Source: Diospyros lotus
Taxonomy: Eukaryota > Streptophyta > Magnoliopsida > Ericales > Ebenaceae
Direction of reading: 5' to 3'
Assembly (NCBI RefSeq): GCF_014633365.1
Contig: NC_068344.1
Location: forward strand, 20,723,669-20,787,668
DNA: 64,000 nt
The position numbers and the translations under genes are program-made. Shown one piece after another: positions 30,070 to 42,045 of this stretch. The notes under the pieces were generated by a model. That model had not been told where the DNA came from, ran no database searches, and saw only the letters and a list, made by a program, of their open reading frames with translations. Position 1 is the first letter of the stretch, and every line of letters starts with the position of its first letter.

Positions 30070-32639
30070 TGTAACACCCCCTCTTCTAGAACTGCCCGAG
30101 AAGAGGTGCTATGGAAAAAATAGATAAAATAAAATAAACTCTCTGATAACTGAAATCTGATACCATAATTGAACATCTTAACCAATTGAAATAAAAAGTC
30201 TAAGTCAACATAAACTGGAAATCATAAACTCTATCTAAGGGACAATCCCTTAACTGAAATATAAAATAATCCTAAACTTACAAGACACTATAAACTAACA
30301 AACTCCCAGACATCTTTAATCTTGAGCGGCTCCATGTACACACCCTATGGACCACTGCCACTAGGCCCCACATCTGGTACTCCCCTGCTACGACTTGGAA
30401 TGGTGAAGAGTACAAGGTGAGCTACAAAGCTCAACAAGTAATAAGCTGAAAAGAATAACTGAAGCTGAATCGAAGAATATCAATACTGATAAAATACTTA
30501 TTGAACTTGTACGAAGTATAACCACTATTTGTTTGCATTCATAAAATGTAATGCACATAAACTGTAAACTAAATGCAGGTATGCAACTTTGGCACATATG
30601 CCCACATAACTGTAATACATACCTGACTTATCTGAATCCTGCATACATAAAAAACTGTAAGCACATACTGTGGGCAAAGCCCCTGGTCGTCACCTGGCGA
30701 ACAACTCATAAATTGAGTTGTAACTGAAATTGATATTGATGGGATCCCCGCGAATAAGCCATCTGACGCGCATAATGCGATGCTCAAATAAATGCTGGCA
30801 TACGATATGTAGTGCTCTATATAAAGTCATGCTCAATGCTCATACAAATATGTATGCACATAATCTCACAAAATAATGCTTAACATGTCATAATAATTGC
30901 TAAACATGATATATGATTTTCATAATTTATATTGAAATACAAAGATTCTATAAATTCTGAGTATGGGCATGTTACATTTATCATAAGTGCCAAGAGACTC
31001 CAATATTGAGGGATTTATTATTTGGTTAATTAATAACTGGGATTGGAGTTCACTGATCAACAAATTTAATTACCAGAAGGAATCATTCGAATGTGAGGAG
31101 AAACATCCAAATGTGAACAAGACATTCGGATGCCAAACAAAACATTCGGATATAGGGCATAACACTTGAGATGCATTCAAATGGGGTATAGGTCATTCGG
31201 ATGTCACATGATGCTATTCGGATAATGGGATTAAGTATAAGAGAGCCATTTGAATGGAAGGGGAAGACATTCGAATGCTATTAGAAATTCATTTGGATGA
31301 CACTACTGTAGCATTCGAATGCTACTCAAAAACTTTTGAAATCTGAAGAAATTCATTCGAATGAAAGGGCTAGCATTCGAATGAAAGGGCTGGCATTCAA
31401 ATGGATGAAGGGTCATTCGAATGCTACTCACTAATTTTTAAAGGCTATTAAAGAACTCATTCAAATAACACAGGACTCATTCGAATATCTAAAACATCAT
31501 AAGAATAAAACTTACGAAAACAAAGACTGCATCTTGAATTGAAACTTAACATTACTACACTATTTCGAAAGAAATCTTGGGAGAATAATCCCAATCGACA
31601 TGAACTAACATAAGGATGAATCAAAGATCGTTTCTGAAAGAAAATGCTGTAAGAATTATGCATCACTTATCGAAACTCACTAGATACTACTATGACTGCG
31701 TACATACATATGCATGTAAACACAACTGATAAAGATCTGGGAACAAGAACGAAGAGTCTTGTTTAATATAAGGATGTATGCTAACATGACTCAAAGATCA
31801 TATTTAAAAGAATCGCTATAAAGAATCATGCATATCTTCTTCATGCACTCACTGTTAGATGCATATATATATATATATAAACGTCCACTATCTGTAAAAA
31901 CTGAAACTCCACAAAAAGTTACTGAAAAATTGAGATTTAATACTAAATCATGATCCCGTAAGAATGTTTTACAAGGATAGATACTTGCTCAATGAAGCCT
32001 TTGATACGCTAATCTAAACATGCATATAAGTATATACAAACTGGCTAATAAACTGAGTATCAAACAAGATTCTTAAAAATTCTGAAAACGCATTATCATG
32101 ATCCTGTAATGAAAGGGATTACAGGGAGAATACTTGCTTTAATCTTCTTAACTGGATTGCAACGATTGCAAAGCAAGTTCTCCTATGCTAAACACTGTTG
32201 GAACTTCTTCTATCTTCTGTTCTTCACACGGTGTGAAGAAACTTATAGCTATCAAGCTATATATATATATAGGCATAAGAAGCCCTAGCCCATAACTCAA
32301 TCTCCTTTTATAATTGGGAATCCTTCTCCTACTACCACTAAGAGACTCTCAATCCAAATTCATCTCACGCATGGATTCTCACTCTCCCTTAAATACATAA
32401 TCTCACTTAATTAATAATAATAAGAAATTATTATTAAAACTCTTAATTAATAATTAAACTCTGGAATTACCTTCATGCCCTTGCATTTAATTCTTAAATA
32501 ATTAAATGCCATTAAATGCTATTCCTCAATTAGAAATCTAAATTGCCACATTTAAATAATTAATTGACAAATTCTCAAAACTTACATAAATATTTAAATA
32601 ATTCTAAATAAATTCTACGCCCTCTAACAAGTCGTTACA
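30070..32639 (-). mobile_element. Tekay-like Ty3/gypsy solo LTR, 2.57 kb
   Basis: Ends are TGTAACACCCCC and GTCGTTACA, with near-perfect flanks AAACG (30,065-30,069) and AAAGG (32,640-32,644). No coding remains lie inside. Minus orientation follows from the TATA run (32,257-32,270), read leftward after CCCTAGCCC, and from the 16-nt palindrome-like TGAGCTACAAAGCTCA at 30,418-30,433 shared with the other two solo LTRs. It contains a CATTCGAATG array at 31,085-31,490. A TA run lies near 31,867-31,880. Confidence 0.75.
31085..31490. repeat. Array of CATTCGAATG palindromes in a Tekay-like LTR
   Basis: About 18 copies of CATTCGAATG or close variants (CATTCGGATG, CATTCAAATG, CATTTGAATG) occur at irregular 15-35 base spacing, for example near 31,087, 31,124, 31,145, 31,175, 31,196, 31,246, 31,268, 31,310, 31,354, 31,373, 31,393, 31,416 and 31,480. 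The consensus is self-complementary with a central CpG. Most variants are CpG-to-TpG or CpA changes. Confidence 0.85.
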
Positions 32640-32644
32640 AAAGG

Positions 32645-33660
32645 CCTATTTATAGATACCTTAAAACACATCCGATAGAGGGAGACAATCCTTCATCAAA
32701 TATCCTTCATAGAGATAGCAACACTTGGCATCTAATCAATGCCCTAACAAAGCATCGCGGTTGGGGTAATGGGATGTAACGACATCGACGTGCATCATCA
32801 TGCCTTTTCGAGTAGATGCTTCAAATCTCAGGTCACGCGCGCAACAAAGCATTGTCATAACAACTTCCTGAAATTCCCAACAACATTAAGCATCATCAAG
32901 ACTGGCTTCAAGTCTTTCAAAAAAAACACCCCCTTGGCTTTAACCCAAGTTTAGACATCGGTCAAGCCGCCACTCATATGCTCGAACATCGGCCTCATGT
33001 ATATCCGCATGTCGGCTCGGCCATCTATCCTGGCCAGGCTCTAACGTTGCCTCAACCATCAAACTTGTTAAAACAGCAAATCCACCCAACTTCCCTTTCT
33101 CTAACTCAAATACACGTTTCTCGAGCATTTGATTTGAGGGGTTGTGGACCGTACCAACCCAAATCGAGCCTCTAACCCAATCCAGCTCCATCTTGGATTC
33201 CGTCTTAGGCCGATCTCAACCCGCAACTCAATCTCAACCTTGACCCGATCCTGGCCTTTCGCCAGCCTACAATAGCATCATTGCAACCGTATGTTGGATA
33301 CTCTTGTGCCCGCTCAAGATCCCATCCTCATTAATGGCAAATCTTATTCTCATTAATAGCGAATTCCATCCACATTAGTGAGGGTCTCATCGGCACCATG
33401 CCACCTTTAGAGAGCCTCATCGATGCAGGATATCCAGTCCCATCACCCTATAAACACACGATGTATAAATGCAAGAGGACATCTCTTTCTTTTATATAAA
33501 TTAGCTCTCATCAGAGCCAAGGTATACATTCTTCTCTAACCTACTGATACTTTGTCATTTTACGCTCTTACTTATTTGAGTATCTGAGTGCTTGCAGGTT
33601 CTAGTTGCCCCCCAGAATCCATTCCTTCCCGTCGCTAGCTCACATCCAACCGCCTCCCTT
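32645..33660 (+). repeat. LTR-like block, Tat-type Ty3/gypsy
   Basis: It contains a TATA (CTATAAACAC near 33,450-33,460), CTCTCATCAGAGCC, and then TTGAGTATCTGAGTGCTTGC followed by AGGTTCTAGTTGCCCCCC. That tail matches the TTGAGCGTCGGAGTG..TGCAGGT...CCCCCC ends of plant Tat LTRs. No PBS or gag follows. The left edge coincides with the solo LTR insertion. Confidence 0.45.
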
Positions 33661-35135
33661 TTGAGCTGGAAGGAATAGAGACAATAAAAACTCGACTACG
33701 CAATCACTTAAGATATGTCTTGTTGAATAATTGATTAGTTACATATGTTGAGAAAGAGAAATATTTAATAGCATTGATAATGAAAAAATTATCTAATCCT
33801 TTCAACATATGAAAAGTATTAGAGAACAATTATAATATTATATACATATAATTTGTAAAAGAATCCTAATTATGAGATTAGTTTTTATTTTGAAATTATT
33901 TTAACAAATTCCTATAAATGTTGCGGCTGTGGTGGGTGGCAACTCAGGAGCTACAACTAAGGTGGCTCTCGCCGGAGATGGAGCCAAAGGTGAGATTTTG
34001 GTGACAAAACCACTGGTAATTTTTTTACAATTAGTTGTTTTCTTTTTTCTTTTTAGTGTATTTTGGCCAATTCTTTAATTATAAATAAATAATATGATTT
34101 GATTCAAACGTGACACTTAAATCTCTACATATTTAACAACACACTGTGTGCAACTTTTTATTATGGTTGACCTAATAAGCTTTACAATTTTCTATGATTG
34201 GTATGTACTTTTAAGATTTGGTAATTAATAAGTAGGATGAGAGACAGGGGAGCTTTATGCACACAGTTAACATATATACTTTTGAAAATGGTCAACTAGT
34301 TCAACAAATTAATGATCTTAAGCTCAAGCCCGTGATTATTGTTTGTTCATGCAAGATTATTTCATATAATACTAAAATTAATTATCATATTACTTTGCAA
34401 GAAAAAGATAAATTAGAATGAGCAACCATGAGATTTGACCCAAAAAAAAATAATAATAACATTCTTGACATATAAAAAGAAGATAAAAACCGCCCTTAAG
34501 ATTATTAACTATGAAACACTTTCACCCTCTCAAGGGAAAAGTTACAGTTAATTCTGCATAAATGCCAAAAATATCCTTATGTTCTCTTATAATTACAAAA
34601 TTAATAAAAAATAAAATTTATTAGTGGCGACCGACAATGATGCTTGCCACCACATCAATGGAGGATGCCAAGGCCTTCTAGAGAGAGAGAGAATGAGAGA
34701 TAGAGGAGCTCCTATTTTTACTTATGGCAGAGTACAACAACAACAATAGGATCATCGCGGTGCTAGCCTTACCTTTTTTTTTTTTTTTATAACTTTTAAG
34801 CTATATAGATTTTAAATTAAAAGTTGAGTAGCATTTAACCTGATAATATATTTGAATAAATGTATTTCTGAGTTATCAATTAATAATTATGTATTTGATT
34901 TGAAAGAGTTGACAAGCTATCAAAACTTGACGAAAATACCAAAATAAACATGGTGTTAAATGATGTAAAATTCTACCATTAAATCTTGATAAATTATATA
35001 TAATTATTAAAAATATATTAATGTAATATTACTATATGTATTATATATATTATATATAACAATAATATACATATAATATATTGTTATATGTATAGATATA
35101 TTATGTTTATTGTTGTTTTATATATATATATATAG
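33661..35135. other. AT-rich flank left of the Athila element, no gene supported
   Basis: An exon-like GC-richer patch (about 33,920-34,010) reads through codons without a recognised domain, and a second patch lies near 34,620-34,765. A poly-T run (34,768-34,780) and TA-rich DNA (34,990-35,135) follow. No structure of note was found beyond this. Confidence 0.4.
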
Positions 35136-36676
35136 TGATAAGTGCATAATTTCATATATTTATTTCCCTTAAATATGGTCTTTTGGGTGAGCTTTATGTC
35201 TTATTGTGCTGATTTATTCTTATTTTTATGGTTAAGGCAATTTTGGATAGGTTAGAATAAATTGGGTTTTTACTTAGAAAAGTTTAGTTTTTTAATATTT
35301 TGACCTTTTGGGTTTCTTGTAGATTTTTGACCATGTTAGAGTTCAAGAACATGAATGAAATATTTAGAGCTTTTGTAGAAGACTTCTTGGGCTTTCTAAA
35401 ATGGTATTATTTGTCCAAATGCGAGTTCGTTTGGACCTCCAAATGTTGCTTCAACATTATGGTCGAAAACCTAGGCCAAATCCTAATTGGATTAGAATTC
35501 TGTACGAACACTGAATCTTTAAAAGGATATAACTTGAGCTTCTGATGTCAAAATCAAGTGATTTAAAAGGCTAAATTTATCGAGACATTTTGAACTACAA
35601 TTCATAAGAGGGGTCGAAGCCCAAAAATCTTTTTACCTAACCCAAAATGAGCTCATAATTTATGGGAGTCTAGGAAGCCCTAATTCTTTGGCTAATTTGA
35701 ATTTTTTGTTGGGGGCTATTTAAGGTCTTGCTCCAAGCTCGAGAAGAGAGACCATCCAAGAAGAAAAAGAGGCAGAGAAGCACATCCAAGGGGAGGGAGA
35801 AGCATCATTTTCATATTTTCTCTTCTTTTTGTGTTCTTTCTCTCATTATGTTTGGCTAAAATTTGGTTTTTTGATAGAAGGATATTTTGAAGCCATGGTG
35901 AAGAACACTGTGAGATCTTTTTGAGATTATTTTCAATTTGATTTTCTCTTGAATATTCATGTATCTTCTAGTTTTAATGTTTATGATTGTGAGTTTTGAT
36001 TGCATAGACGACAGCTATTCAATTCTTAATGCATGATCAATTGCTAGTTTGAATTCCAAATCCGTAATTGTTTGGTCTTTCTTGCATAAGTAGCAACTAG
36101 GGTTGATGATTATGGACAAGCTGTCGTTCAATTCCTAGGGAGTACATGTGTTGAATTAAATAAATCGAGCTCGTGTGTTTATTGTTCAGATTTGGTCTTG
36201 TTTCGACAAAGTTTAATGCTGCCTTCGAATTAAATTCTAGAGAGCTTGTTCTACGGTTGTTTGAATGTAAGGGTTAATTGAAGAGCTTTTTTTAATTAAC
36301 TAAGAAGTAAGGGAAACATTGAATGAACATAGCTTGTTGTTCTTTCTAAGGCTAAGTATTCAAGGAAAATTAGTAACTTTGGCATCAATGATCGGTGTCA
36401 TAACCATTGGTGGATAAATCCCTTCTACCGGAAGCATTTCTATTGATTACTTTAATCTTTTTACATTCTGATTTGCCTTATTAATTTAGAATAATAATTT
36501 CGTTTTTAGTTTTTTAGATCCATGTTTTAAACCTCGCCAATCGTTTCTTTTATTTATTTTAATTTTTTAAAGGAATAGATCTAACTAATCCCTGTGGATA
36601 CGACCTTGCTCATCACTATCACAATTTACATTTTTAAGAGCAAGAATTTATTATTTGTTGGATTCGACACCCATTA
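35136..36676 (+). repeat. Athila 5' LTR
   Basis: 1,541 bp, TGATAAGTGCAT...GACACCCATTA. It is immediately followed by the PBS and matches 43,337-44,873 along its full length. Confidence 0.9.
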
Positions 36677-36682
36677 AAGTTT

Positions 36683-36700
36683 TGGCGTTGTTGCTGGGGA
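36683..36700 (+). other. Athila primer-binding site
   Basis: TGGCGTTGTTGCTGGGGA, a variant of the TGGCGCCGTTGCCGGGGA type, six bases after the 5' LTR. Confidence 0.85.
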
Positions 36701-36732
36701 TTGGTGTCAAATAGATTTATTCTTTTTATTTT

Positions 36733-38100
36733 ATGCCTCATTCTTCTCGTACAGGTGAACTCAAATACAATCCTGAGATTGAGAAGAAAGATCGAAGGTT
36801 GAGGAAGGAAGCTCAATTACGCAAACAAGTATCTTCATCTTAGTCCCCCGAATTAGATTTAGTAGTGGGCTTGATTGATTCATCTAGCAATTCTGAAACA
36901 AAACAAGAGATGACCAATGCAAAAAGAACCTTATGGGAATTGGCTACACCAAATGAAAACCACCAACCGCTCTGCATTTAGTATCCAGCTTTAGAGGTGG
37001 ATTTTGAATTAAAATCTGGCTTGATCCATTTTCTCCCTAAATTCCATGGCTGCAAGAATGAAGATCCCCACAAGCATCTAAAGGAATTCCACGTGGTGTG
37101 TTCAAGCCTGAAACCACAAGGAGTGACTGAAGAATAAATCAAATTGAGTGCTTTTCCATTCTCGTTGGTCTATACAACAAAGGATTGGTTATTTTACTTA
37201 CCTCCAAGTTTTGTAACTACATGGACAGGCATGATTAAACTGTTTCTTGATATGTTTTTCCATGCTTCACGAGTTTCTAGCATTAGAAGGGAGATATGTG
37301 GAATAAAGCAAACAGATATAGAAACCTTTCACTAGTATTGGGAAAGATTTAACCAATTGTGTGTCAACTGTCCTCAACATGGAATTTTTGAACAGCTCCT
37401 CATTCAATATTTCTATGAAGGGCTACTACATATGGAGAGAAAAATGATGGATGCAGCTAGTGGAGGTGCTATAGTGAATAAAACCCCTAGTGTCGCTAGA
37501 GATTTGATTTCCATCGTGGCTGCTAACTCACAGCAGTTTGAATTCAGACAGGAAACCCCTTTGAGAGGGGTGAATGAGGTAAGTATATCTTCCCTTGAAA
37601 ATCAAATATCCAATCTAACTTCTCTTGTTCAACAATTGGTTGTAGGAAATTTGTAGCATGTGAAAGCTTGTGGTATTTGTGTTGTTACTGGTCATCCAAC
37701 TGATATCTATCCTACACTTCAAGAAGATTCTTTAGAACATGGCAATGTAGTTGGAGGATTCCCAAACCCACCACAAAGGAAGTACGATCCTTATTCAAAT
37801 ACCTACAATCTAGGTAGAGGGATCATCCCAACTTCAGTTATGGAGCAAGACCACAATTCCAACATTACCAGCCTAGACCACATATTCCACCATAACAACA
37901 TTTTTCAAGTTCAGGTATGTCTTTAGAAGAAATTGTTAAATCACTTACAACTAACAAACAACAATTTCAACTGGAGACAAGAACAAGCATCAAGTAATTG
38001 GAGAATCAAATTAGTCAACTAGAAACATCAGTGAGCAAGCTTGAAACTCAAGGTTATGGGAATTTTCCTTCCCAAACAGTTGTAAATCCTTGAGAAAATG
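36733..38100 (+). pseudogene. Athila gag, broken by several stops
   Basis: ATG at 36,733 (MPHSSRTGELKYNPEIEKKD). The frame has stops near 36,841, 36,979, 37,135, 37,333 and 37,654 but stays recognisable throughout. It contains a FELKSGLIHFLPKFHG capsid-type phrase, the FEQLLIQYFYEGLL helix region, and a coiled-coil-like SLENQISNLTSLVQQL. A zinc-knuckle-like CGICVVTGHPTDIYPT follows, in which the last Cys is replaced. It ends with KYDPYSNTYN, typical of Athila gag. At 38,325-38,380 the linker to protease runs up to the nested solo LTR. Non-functional. Confidence 0.85.
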
Positions 38101-38384
38101 TAAGTGCCATTGTGCTACGAAGTGGAAAAGAAATTGACACCCTTTTCAAAATCCTACAAATTCAGCTAAGAAGACTCAAAAAGAGGGGGTAAAAAATGAG
38201 GTGACAATCTCTTCTAAGGTAATCTCTTGAACAATTGTGCATAATTCTTATTAACCTATTCCTCTTCCTTTTCCTAGTAAGTTATCTAAATCTAAAAAGG
38301 AAGATCAAGAAAATGACATCTTGGAGATTTTTCAAAAGGTAGAAGTGAACATTTCTTTATTGGATACCATTAAGCAAGTCCTAA

Positions 38385-38955
38385 TGTAATATCCCAAAAA
38401 TAATAGGGATAATTATTTAACCAAAATAATAATAATGATAATAATAATATCAATAAAAGATTAAATTAAATTAATTAATTAAATCAATTAATTTGATTAA
38501 ACGAGTGGCTGTGCGTGTAAGCTTGGAGGCCAAGCTTTGCACAGTACCACTCTCTGAAAAATTAAACAGAGGAGCAGAGAGTGAGAGATAGAGATCAGAG
38601 GGAGCTGAGAGTGAGAGGGCTCGGCTGAGGGAGAGATTGAGGGGGAGAGATCGAGACCGAGAGAGTGAGAAAGAGAGATCGATCGAGGGAGGGAGAAGGA
38701 GATGGCGGCCATGGGAGGCTGGCCGAGCTTTGCTCGGCCATGGCAGCGACGAGGAGCAGCTGCGGCTTGAAGAAACCGCAGCCATGGGCGACGGAGCAGC
38801 AACGAGCCGCGATGGCGCGCGCGGTCGTGGGTGGCGGCGCCAGCAGCGAGGTGGCCAGCGAAGTCTCTGGCAGGGGGCGGCGATGGTTGGTGGGGTTGGG
38901 CAGCGACGGTGGCCGCTGGTGCAGGCGAGGAAGAAGGCGAATGGAAGAGGAAGAA

Positions 38956-38987
<32 letters not shown>

Positions 38988-41144
38988 AGAAGGAAGGAAG
39001 AAGAAGAAGAAGAAGGAGAGAGAGAAGAAGAAGAAGGCGCGCAGGAGCAGTGCGCGGGAGAAAGAAGAAGAAGAAGAAGAAGAAGAGGAAAAGAAAAGAA
39101 GAAATGGAAGAAAAGGAAAATGAGGAAAAATAATAGGATTTTGGGATTTTTCGACAAGGGAAGTGATCAGGTACGTGGGTAAAAATTAATAGAAGCATGT
39201 TATATTTTAATTATAAATTTTTCACGATTAAAATTAATTAATTTGGGTCCCGATTGTGTTATTTGCTAGGAAATGATTTAATTTATCTCGGGAGCTTGAG
39301 AGAGGTCGGAATCAGCTAATTTCAGGCAAGATCCTAATCCTTTCCTCGTATTCTTTAATTCCCGGGAGAAACCCTGTGATTTCTCATATTTTATACCCTC
39401 CCTTCGTCTGTTTCGGCCTGTTTATTAATTATGGAATTTGGAGTCGTTTGATTTAAATTTAATTTATCAAGTTGGCTTCGAGGATTTTATTAGCGTGATT
39501 TAATTTAAAATAAATATGAGATTTATTGGGATTTTATTTACGGTGTGCCTACGTGAGATTTTAGACGGTTAGATTTAATTAATGCGAGTTACGGGTTTTA
39601 TTAATCGCCCTTAAACGTTTTGCTTCGCAGCGGGAGTGCAAGGAAGAGAAGAAACGGCCGTGTAAAGGCAAGCTCTTAACCCTCTCCTTGTGCTTTTCAA
39701 TTCCCGTGAAAGACCCCGTGATTTCTCGTATTTAGTCTTCTCCCTTACTTTGTTTTGGCACTTAGCCTTATCTGTTGAATTATTATTCATTTGTTTTAAT
39801 TAAATTAAATCCGAGACTTCTAGCATTTTATTTGTTGTGAGCCTATGGGGGTTTGTACCACCCCCATTCCTTTCGGGAATGATGCTGAACCGGTTTGGGG
39901 ACTAGGTTCCTAGACGTGAGGGTTTATTTACGATTTTATTGGATTTACTTACAATTTTTCTCAGATTTATTTATGGTTCGGTTAGAGCTATTGAGCAGTG
40001 GGGCAGGGGTCGGTTGTTGGTGACGTTGGGGTAGACTATGGTACGGCCTTGATGTGGACCGTCGGGTGGACACCCCTAGTCACTGGCCGTTGACTGGTGC
40101 CGGACACTGCTGACTAGCTCTGCCGGTATGTGATTTACTGCATGATTAGATATCTTGTATTACTGTTCATGATTTGATATGCACATGGGTACGGGATGCA
40201 TGCTGGGATATTCATTTATTGAGTATGCTTGGACACGGACATTCTAGTTTGGTTAGGTTGCATCCACCGCGAGCATATGCATGGCGTGTGGTTTACTATG
40301 TGGGCGGAGCATGGCCTGATGCCTGGATGTATGGGCGCCTTGTATCACGTTGATGCTCACTACGCCATTGCATTTCTATGTGCATTGCATGGATACTGGT
40401 AGTATTTAGTTCTCGGACGGGAGTACCGTTCCGAGGGAGCCTATGGCTCGGTTGTCGGGAGTACCGACGGATACAGGTGACGGGAGTACCGGCCTGGGAC
40501 AGCGCGCGCAGGTTTGTGAAGATATTTGTTGCCTTTCAGGGCAGCGGCAGGTTGGTATGGGTCTTGGGTGCCAAGTGTCTTATGTGGGCCCCAAGGACCG
40601 GTATGTGTTTTTATTATGCTTTACTATCGTATTGTAGCGTCTCATGCCTTGTGTGTGTACTTGGGGGTTTATTTTGGGGAGAGTTTTCTGGTTATGTTCA
40701 GCCTTCAGCCTTTCTTTCTTTATGCTTGCTGAGTCTCTCGACTCACCTTGCTTTCCATCATTCCAGGTAGTGGCGGCGTGGGCCATAGCAAGGGAGTCAG
40801 CTTTAGCGGCAGAGTTGGTGTGGTGTACAGGCAGTCTCGTCAATCCCTGTCAACTCTGATGTCTGAGTAGGATTTATTCTGTTATTTCGTACTGTGCCAG
40901 GTCTTTTCTCGAGTCTTGTGTATGTCGGCACAGGAGTTTGTGTTTATTTATTTATCTTGTGACCGCTGTGTTAGCGAGGTACCCATAGTGCATGCATGTC
41001 TTGAGCTTTGCTTCCGCTGTTCTCATTTTTGTGTATGCATGCCGGGGTGGTCTTTGTCTCGTGTTTCATTATTTTTCTCCTCCCGTAGGCGTTCCCGTTC
41101 GGGTAGTCCGGGTGGTTGGGGATATCCGGACGGGGGTGCTTACA
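38385..41144 (+). mobile_element. Tekay-like Ty3/gypsy solo LTR, 2.76 kb, nested in Athila
   Basis: Starts TGTAATATCCC and ends GGGTGCTTACA, with perfect CCTAA duplications at 38,380-38,384 and 41,145-41,149. Athila codons flank both sides, so the insertion split a coding frame. It includes a purine-rich, GC-rich part (38,570-39,120) with long GAA/GAAG runs. These create overlapping Ser/Leu-rich, Glu/Lys-rich and Arg-rich frames that are not genes. Two related blocks (about 39,290-39,410 and 39,610-39,740) form an old internal duplication. The shared motif TGAGTCTCTCGACTCA lies at 40,730-40,745. Confidence 0.85.
38930..39125. repeat. GAA/GAAG purine-rich microsatellite in the solo LTR
   Basis: Almost uninterrupted purines with AGAAGAAGA periodicity. 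It gives long spurious open frames on both strands. Confidence 0.85.
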
Positions 41145-41685
41145 CCTAAGGTATGCGAAATTTCTTAAGGAACTATGTACTACAAAGAGAAGGTTGAGAG
41201 GTGATGAAAAGATAAGTGTGGGAGAGAATGTGTCAGCAGTAATTCAATGTAAGTTAGCCCCAAAATGCAAGGATCTAGGTACATTTACTATTCCATGTGT
41301 GATTGGTAATTCTAAGATTAAACGTGCCATGTTAGATTTAGGAGCATCCATAAATGTCATGCCATATTCAATTTATGAATCTTTGAAGTTAGGTCCTTTG
41401 AAACAAACGGGTGTAATAATTCAATTAGTTGACCATTCTAATGCATACCCTAAAAGGGTAGTTGAGGATGTTTTGGTGCAGGTTAATGAGCTGATTTTTC
41501 CTATTGATTTTTACATTCTGAACATGGAGGATGATGCTTCTCCAACTCTTGCTCTAATTTTGCTAGGAAGATCCTTTCTAAAAATAGTAAGGACAAAGAT
41601 TGATGTTCATAATGGTACCCTTATGAGGTACCCTAATGATATTCAATCTGCATTTTCTATTAATGTGGTTAATGTTTTTGCATAG
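41145..41685 (+). pseudogene. Athila protease region
   Basis: The frame after the nested LTR carries YAKFLKELCTTKRRL, the conserved protease-proximal phrase. It then has the aspartic protease core LDLGASINVMPYSIYESL (the motif is normally D-x-G; here DLGAS is intact), followed by PLILLGRSFL-like LALILLGRSFLKI and an end at NVFA with a stop at 41,683. The 5' part lies left of the solo LTR, so the gene is physically split. The frame itself has few defects. Confidence 0.8.
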
Positions 41686-41754
41686 GGGACTTTTAAGTTG
41701 AGACATAAGAGCAAGACAAAGGTAAAGACAAATGACAAAAAAAAAAAATGACAA

Positions 41755-42045
41755 GACAAAGGAATTGCAAGACAAAATGGTTGATAGAAAGCAATTTGTG
41801 TTTGGACAAAAATTTTTATTTTACAATTTGAGACTCAAATTAATGCTAGGTAAGTTACGTTCTCATTGGATTGGTCCTTTTGAAGTTACTAATGTATTTT
41901 CTTATGGTGCAGTTGAGGTACGAAGCCTAGCATCAAATATAGTGTTCAAGGTGAATGGCCATTGACTTAAGCACTATTATGAGTCATTCCAGGTTGAGGA
42001 CATGGAGGTTGTGGTATTGACTGACATAGTTTACATGGATTAAAG
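41755..42045 (+). pseudogene. Athila integrase C-terminal remnant
   Basis: About 70 codons read LFYNLRLKLMLGKLRSHWIG then FEVTNVFSYGAVEV and FKVNGH, which is the chromatin-proximal end of Athila integrase. It lies only about 70 bp after the protease stop, across a Lys-rich, poly-A-containing junction (41,738-41,748). RT, RNase H and the integrase catalytic core (expected several kb) are therefore deleted. Confidence 0.8.

Noticed and set aside
31085..31490. CATTCGAATG array considered as a CRISPR-like array
   Set aside because: Motifs are 10 bases, spacing varies widely and the host is a plant; it is a dispersed palindrome array in an LTR.
38471..39198. Four to five overlapping open frames of 100-233 codons on both strands
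   Set aside because: They arise from GA/CT-rich low-complexity DNA inside the Tekay-like solo LTR; there is no domain and composition explains them fully.
40378..41149. Several 60-130 codon frames, including one with a hydrophobic Cys-rich stretch
   Set aside because: They lie wholly inside the solo LTR, overlap each other in different frames and have no recognisable domain.
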